Shown in pieces: positions 34,441 through 37,080 of a DNA stretch of 37,080 bases. The stretch is from contig JACNJF010000185.1 of NCBI GenBank assembly GCA_014382695.1, positions 1 through 37,080 on the forward strand, written 5' to 3'. The position numbers and the translations under genes are program-made. Positions within the stretch are counted from its first letter, which is position 1. The number at the start of each line of letters is the position of its first letter. The DNA is from Gammaproteobacteria bacterium. GTDB taxonomy: Bacteria; Pseudomonadota; Gammaproteobacteria; GCA-001735895. The notes under the pieces are model-generated. The model made no database searches. It had not been told where the DNA came from and saw only the letters and a program-made list of their open reading frames with translations.

Positions 34441-35781
34441 ATGGCAACAACTACTCGTGAAGGCAGTTTGCAGGCCCCTACCCGCCATCCTCTAGGGCAA
34501 AACGATGCCGTTTTTTATGATGAATCGAAACTTCTGGAAGAGCTGGAAAGGGTGTTCGATATCTGTCATGGCTGTAGACGTTGTGTCAGTCTGTGTAACT
34601 CATTTCCCACCCTGTTTGATCTGGTCGACGAATCTGAAACCATGGAAGTGGATGGCGTAACCAAACAGGATTACTGGAAAGTCGTTGACCACTGCTATTT
34701 ATGCGATCTGTGCTATTTGACTAAATGCCCGTATGTTCCCCCTCATGAATGGAACGTTGATTTTCCACACCTGATGTTAAGAGCCAAAGCCATTGCGTTT
34801 AAAAAGGGCCAGGTTAAAAAACGTGACAAACTAATTACCTCGACCGACCGACTGGGACAGTTGGCCAGCATTCCACTGGTTGTTAATGTGGTTAATGCGG
34901 TGAATAAAAATGAACATACCCGTGCTCTGATGGAAGACACTCTGGGTATCCATAGTAAGTCACGCCTGCCTGAATACCACAGTAATACGCTGTCAAAAAG
35001 AACCCGTGGATTAACCCCCGATTTGAGCGTACAAAAAGCCGGCAAAACCACCACCGGTAAAGTTGCCATTTTCGGCACCTGCTATGGCGAGTATAACGAG
35101 CCACATCTCGGCGAAGACCTGTTGAAGGTTTTTACCCATAACGCGATACCCACGATGGTCATACCCGCAACCCGATGCTGTGGCATGCCAAAACTGGAAC
35201 TGGGTGACCTGGATAGCGTAGAACAGCTCAAGAATCATAATATTCCCCTGATGGCAAAATTAGTGGACGAAGGCTGGGATATTATCGCCCCGATTCCATC
35301 CTGCACTTTACAGTTTAAGCAGGAACTTCCACTGATGTACCCGCAGGATGCATTAGTTGTTAAGGTCCAGAGCGCGATGTTTGATCCTTTCGAATACCTC
35401 ATGCTGCGCCATAAAGATGGCCTGCTCAATACAGATTTTAAAAAGCCTCTGGGAAAGGTCAGTTACCACGTGGCCTGCCATCAACGGGTACAACGTATTG
35501 GACTGAAAACAAAAGAGTTTTTACAGCTCATCGATGGCACCGAAATTGACGTGATTGAACGTTGTTCGGGTCATGACGGAACCTATACCTTTAAAAAAGA
35601 GTTCCACGATACGGCGATGAAGATATGCCGCCCCGTGGTTAATCGAGTCAAGAAAGAGGCTCCCGATGTATACACCAGTGACTGCCCGATGGCAGGTCAT
35701 CATATCTCAGCAGGTCTGGATGATGGCACTGACTCGGTTCACCCGATTACATTGGTTAAACAGGCCTACGGCCTCGCCTAA
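34441..35781 (+). CDS. CCG-domain Fe-S oxidoreductase (GlpC/HdrD-like)
   Basis: The 446-residue cytoplasmic protein has two N-terminal ferredoxin-type groups (CHGCRRCVSLC and CYLCDLCYLTKCP, residues about 41-97) and two C-terminal cysteine-rich domains of the heterodisulfide-reductase/GlpC class. The first has CYGEY...RCCGMP...SC. The second has ACHQR...ERCSGHDG...DCPMAGHH, in which the usual CCG is CSG. It has no flavin or membrane domain. Between rubrerythrin and DUF3501, it is best explained as their electron carrier or thiol/disulfide partner. Annotation as glycerol-3-phosphate dehydrogenase subunit C would be misleading, since glpA and glpB are absent. Confidence 0.82.
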   Translation: MATTTREGSLQAPTRHPLGQNDAVFYDESKLLEELERVFDICHGCRRCVSLCNSFPTLFDLVDESETMEVDGVTKQDYWKVVDHCYLCDLCYLTKCPYVPPHEWNVDFPHLMLRAKAIAFKKGQVKKRDKLITSTDRLGQLASIPLVVNVVNAVNKNEHTRALMEDTLGIHSKSRLPEYHSNTLSKRTRGLTPDLSVQKAGKTTTGKVAIFGTCYGEYNEPHLGEDLLKVFTHNAIPTMVIPATRCCGMPKLELGDLDSVEQLKNHNIPLMAKLVDEGWDIIAPIPSCTLQFKQELPLMYPQDALVVKVQSAMFDPFEYLMLRHKDGLLNTDFKKPLGKVSYHVACHQRVQRIGLKTKEFLQLIDGTEIDVIERCSGHDGTYTFKKEFHDTAMKICRPVVNRVKKEAPDVYTSDCPMAGHHISAGLDDGTDSVHPITLVKQAYGLA

Positions 35782-35802
35782 TTTATTGAGATTTAAATAC
35801 CT

Positions 35803-36393
35803 ATGACTAAAACACATCAACTTTCTCGCCATGACTTATGGTCACTCGAAGAGTATGCCATCAAACGCGCTACGTTTCGTAGTCAGGTCATGCAGCATAA
35901 GAAAAACCGACAGGTCGCTTTAGGCCCGAATACCACACTCTATTTTGAGGATCGGCTTACCGTTCAGTACCAGATTCAGGAAATGTTACGCATTGAAAAA
36001 GTCTTTGAATCCGCTGGGATCGAGGAAGAGCTGAGTGCCTATAACCCAATGGTTCCCGATGGCTGTAACTGGAAAGCGACCTTCATGATCGAGTACACCG
36101 ATCCAATCGTGCGCGCCGCACAGCTTGAAAAAATGATTGGGATTGAGGATCTGGTATGGGCCCAGATTGAGGGTTTTGAAAAGGTCTGGGCAATCTCTGA
36201 TGAAGATCTGGAACGGTCAAACGACACCAAAACGTCATCCGTTCACTTTATGAGATTTGAATTAACCGCAGACATGATTGCCGCATTAAAAAATGCCAGC
36301 GGCCTGACTATCGGTGTCGAACACGCTGTATATACCTACAACCTAGAGCTGACGGGTGAAACCAAAGCATCGCTAATCAATGATCTTGATTAG
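35803..36393 (+). CDS. DUF3501 family protein
   Basis: The 196-residue protein matches DUF3501 in length and in the pattern L.LEEY...R..FR..VM.HKK.R.V.LG...TL.FEDRLTV.YQIQEMLR.E, near its N-terminus. It has no signal, membrane segment or obvious catalytic motif. The function of the family is unknown. It follows the CCG Fe-S protein gene by 21 nt and is co-transcribed. The trio rubrerythrin - CCG protein - DUF3501 recurs in proteobacteria, so a shared role in peroxide or oxygen defence is a fair inference. Confidence 0.85.
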   Translation: MTKTHQLSRHDLWSLEEYAIKRATFRSQVMQHKKNRQVALGPNTTLYFEDRLTVQYQIQEMLRIEKVFESAGIEEELSAYNPMVPDGCNWKATFMIEYTDPIVRAAQLEKMIGIEDLVWAQIEGFEKVWAISDEDLERSNDTKTSSVHFMRFELTADMIAALKNASGLTIGVEHAVYTYNLELTGETKASLINDLD

Positions 36394-36467
36394 AGTTAAG
36401 CTTAACCACCTTCTTTAACGAAGCAACAGAGATTCAAAACAGGAATAACCCATGTCACAATAGCGAC

Positions 36468-37080
36468 TTACTCAGCCAGTGATACCTTGTTCCTTCCTGA
36501 TGACTTTGCTTTATACAGGGCATTATCACAGCGCTCAATAATTTCGAGTGCGCCATCATCAGCCAGGTAGCGAGCTAGACCGATAGAAATCGTTATCTGC
36601 CCGATCTGCTGCCCTGTTTTTATATGCTTAATACGCAACTTTTCAATCGATTTACGTATGTTTTCAGCCTGAACAAAGGCTTCGTCTAATGGAGTATCAG
36701 GCAAGATAATTGCAAACTCTTCCCCTCCAAACCTGGCCAGATAATCTGATTTCCGAATCTGCTTGAACAATACTTTAGCTAACCCTACTAATACTTTGTC
36801 TCCTACCAGATGACCATAGGTATCATTAATTAATTTGAAGTGATCAATATCGATCAACAACAGACAAAACTTTGATGACGATGCACGGTAAGAATCTAAA
36901 TAACTCTGCAAGGTAGTATCAAAACCACGACGGTTATTTAATCCAGTCAAGGCGTCGATAGTGGCCTGTTTTCTGGCATCATCAAGCTCATGCTTCAGAT
37001 ATTTGATTTCCATCGTCGAGTCCTGCAGGGACTCTTCAAACTTCGATGTCTGCAGAATAAAAGTTTGCGTTTCTTCGACT
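36468..37080 (-). CDS. GGDEF diguanylate cyclase (C-terminal part)
   Basis: The frame is open to the right edge, so the N-terminal sensor part is outside the window. The visible part starts with a heptad-like coiled coil (EETQTFILQTSKFEES...) leading into DALTGLNNRRGFD and the GGEEF active-site loop (ARFGGEEFAIILPD). RKSD five residues before it is the allosteric c-di-GMP-binding I-site (RxxD), so the enzyme should be active and product-inhibited. It synthesises c-di-GMP from GTP, which typically promotes surface attachment. An ATG at 37013 is internal, not the true start. Confidence 0.88.
   Translation of the reverse strand, partial: VEETQTFILQTSKFEESLQDSTMEIKYLKHELDDARKQATIDALTGLNNRRGFDTTLQSYLDSYRASSSKFCLLLIDIDHFKLINDTYGHLVGDKVLVGLAKVLFKQIRKSDYLARFGGEEFAIILPDTPLDEAFVQAENIRKSIEKLRIKHIKTGQQIGQITISIGLARYLADDGALEIIERCDNALYKAKSSGRNKVSLAE

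Noticed and set aside
34441-35781. glpC, anaerobic glycerol-3-phosphate dehydrogenase subunit C
   Set aside because: The CCG domains are shared, but glpA and glpB are absent and the neighbours are rubrerythrin and DUF3501.
36454-36465. ATG TCA CAA TAG preceded by AGGAA as a tiny gene
   Set aside because: Three codons are too few to be a supported gene; it might be a leftover start of a deleted gene.

Overview
The window looks like a chromosomal segment of a gammaproteobacterium that respires nitrate, oxidises fatty acids and has a cAMP-CRP-type promoter. The evidence is gene content: a periplasmic nitrate reductase operon of the napDAGHB type, a FadI/FadJ-like beta-oxidation pair, a PBP1b with an apparent UB2H region next to a TPR lipoprotein resembling LpoP, a YoaA-type helicase and an AroG-type DAHP synthase. 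I cannot name the genus. Base composition is moderate, except for a visibly GC-richer stretch at about 10.8-13.2 kb that looks foreign and partly decayed.

Layout. 1-6400: a start codon of a divergent gene at the left edge, then an FNR-type box and napD-napA-napG-napH-napB-napF, with no napC. Hairpins lie in the leader, between napA and napG, and before napF. 6572-9918: thiolase and multifunctional fatty-acid oxidation protein, closed by a hairpin. 10184-10800: a broken Tat-signal gene, frameshifted and cut short. 10802-13563: an island-like block with two envelope lipoprotein genes (one DUF4398-like), a Crp/Fnr regulator, a frameshifted DUF1840-like gene and a PA2779-like gene. It is followed at 13892-13968 by tRNA-Pro(CGG), whose 3' end faces the block.

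14327-25454 (minus strand) is the most striking part: a three-gene operon for a TPR + beta-barrel outer-membrane protein of Slam/DUF560 (type XI secretion) character, a FecR-domain protein with a barrel-like C-terminus, and a 2726-residue lipoprotein built of Ig/cadherin/PKD-like domains and a long parallel beta-helix. The giant gene carries a perfect 662-bp direct repeat. The operon is preceded by a perfect CRP palindrome placed exactly for a class II promoter. I infer a cAMP-controlled surface-display locus in which the barrel protein exports one or both downstream products.

25611-30241 (minus): mrcB, an lpoP-like lipoprotein gene overlapping its end, and yoaA. 30285-33262: a periplasmic protein of unknown role, aroG, and a PfkB/adenosine-kinase-type gene. 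33457-36393: a 70-residue orphan with its own terminator, then a rubrerythrin - CCG-domain Fe-S protein - DUF3501 cassette that probably deals with peroxide or oxygen stress. 36468 to the right edge: the C-terminal part of a GGDEF diguanylate cyclase.
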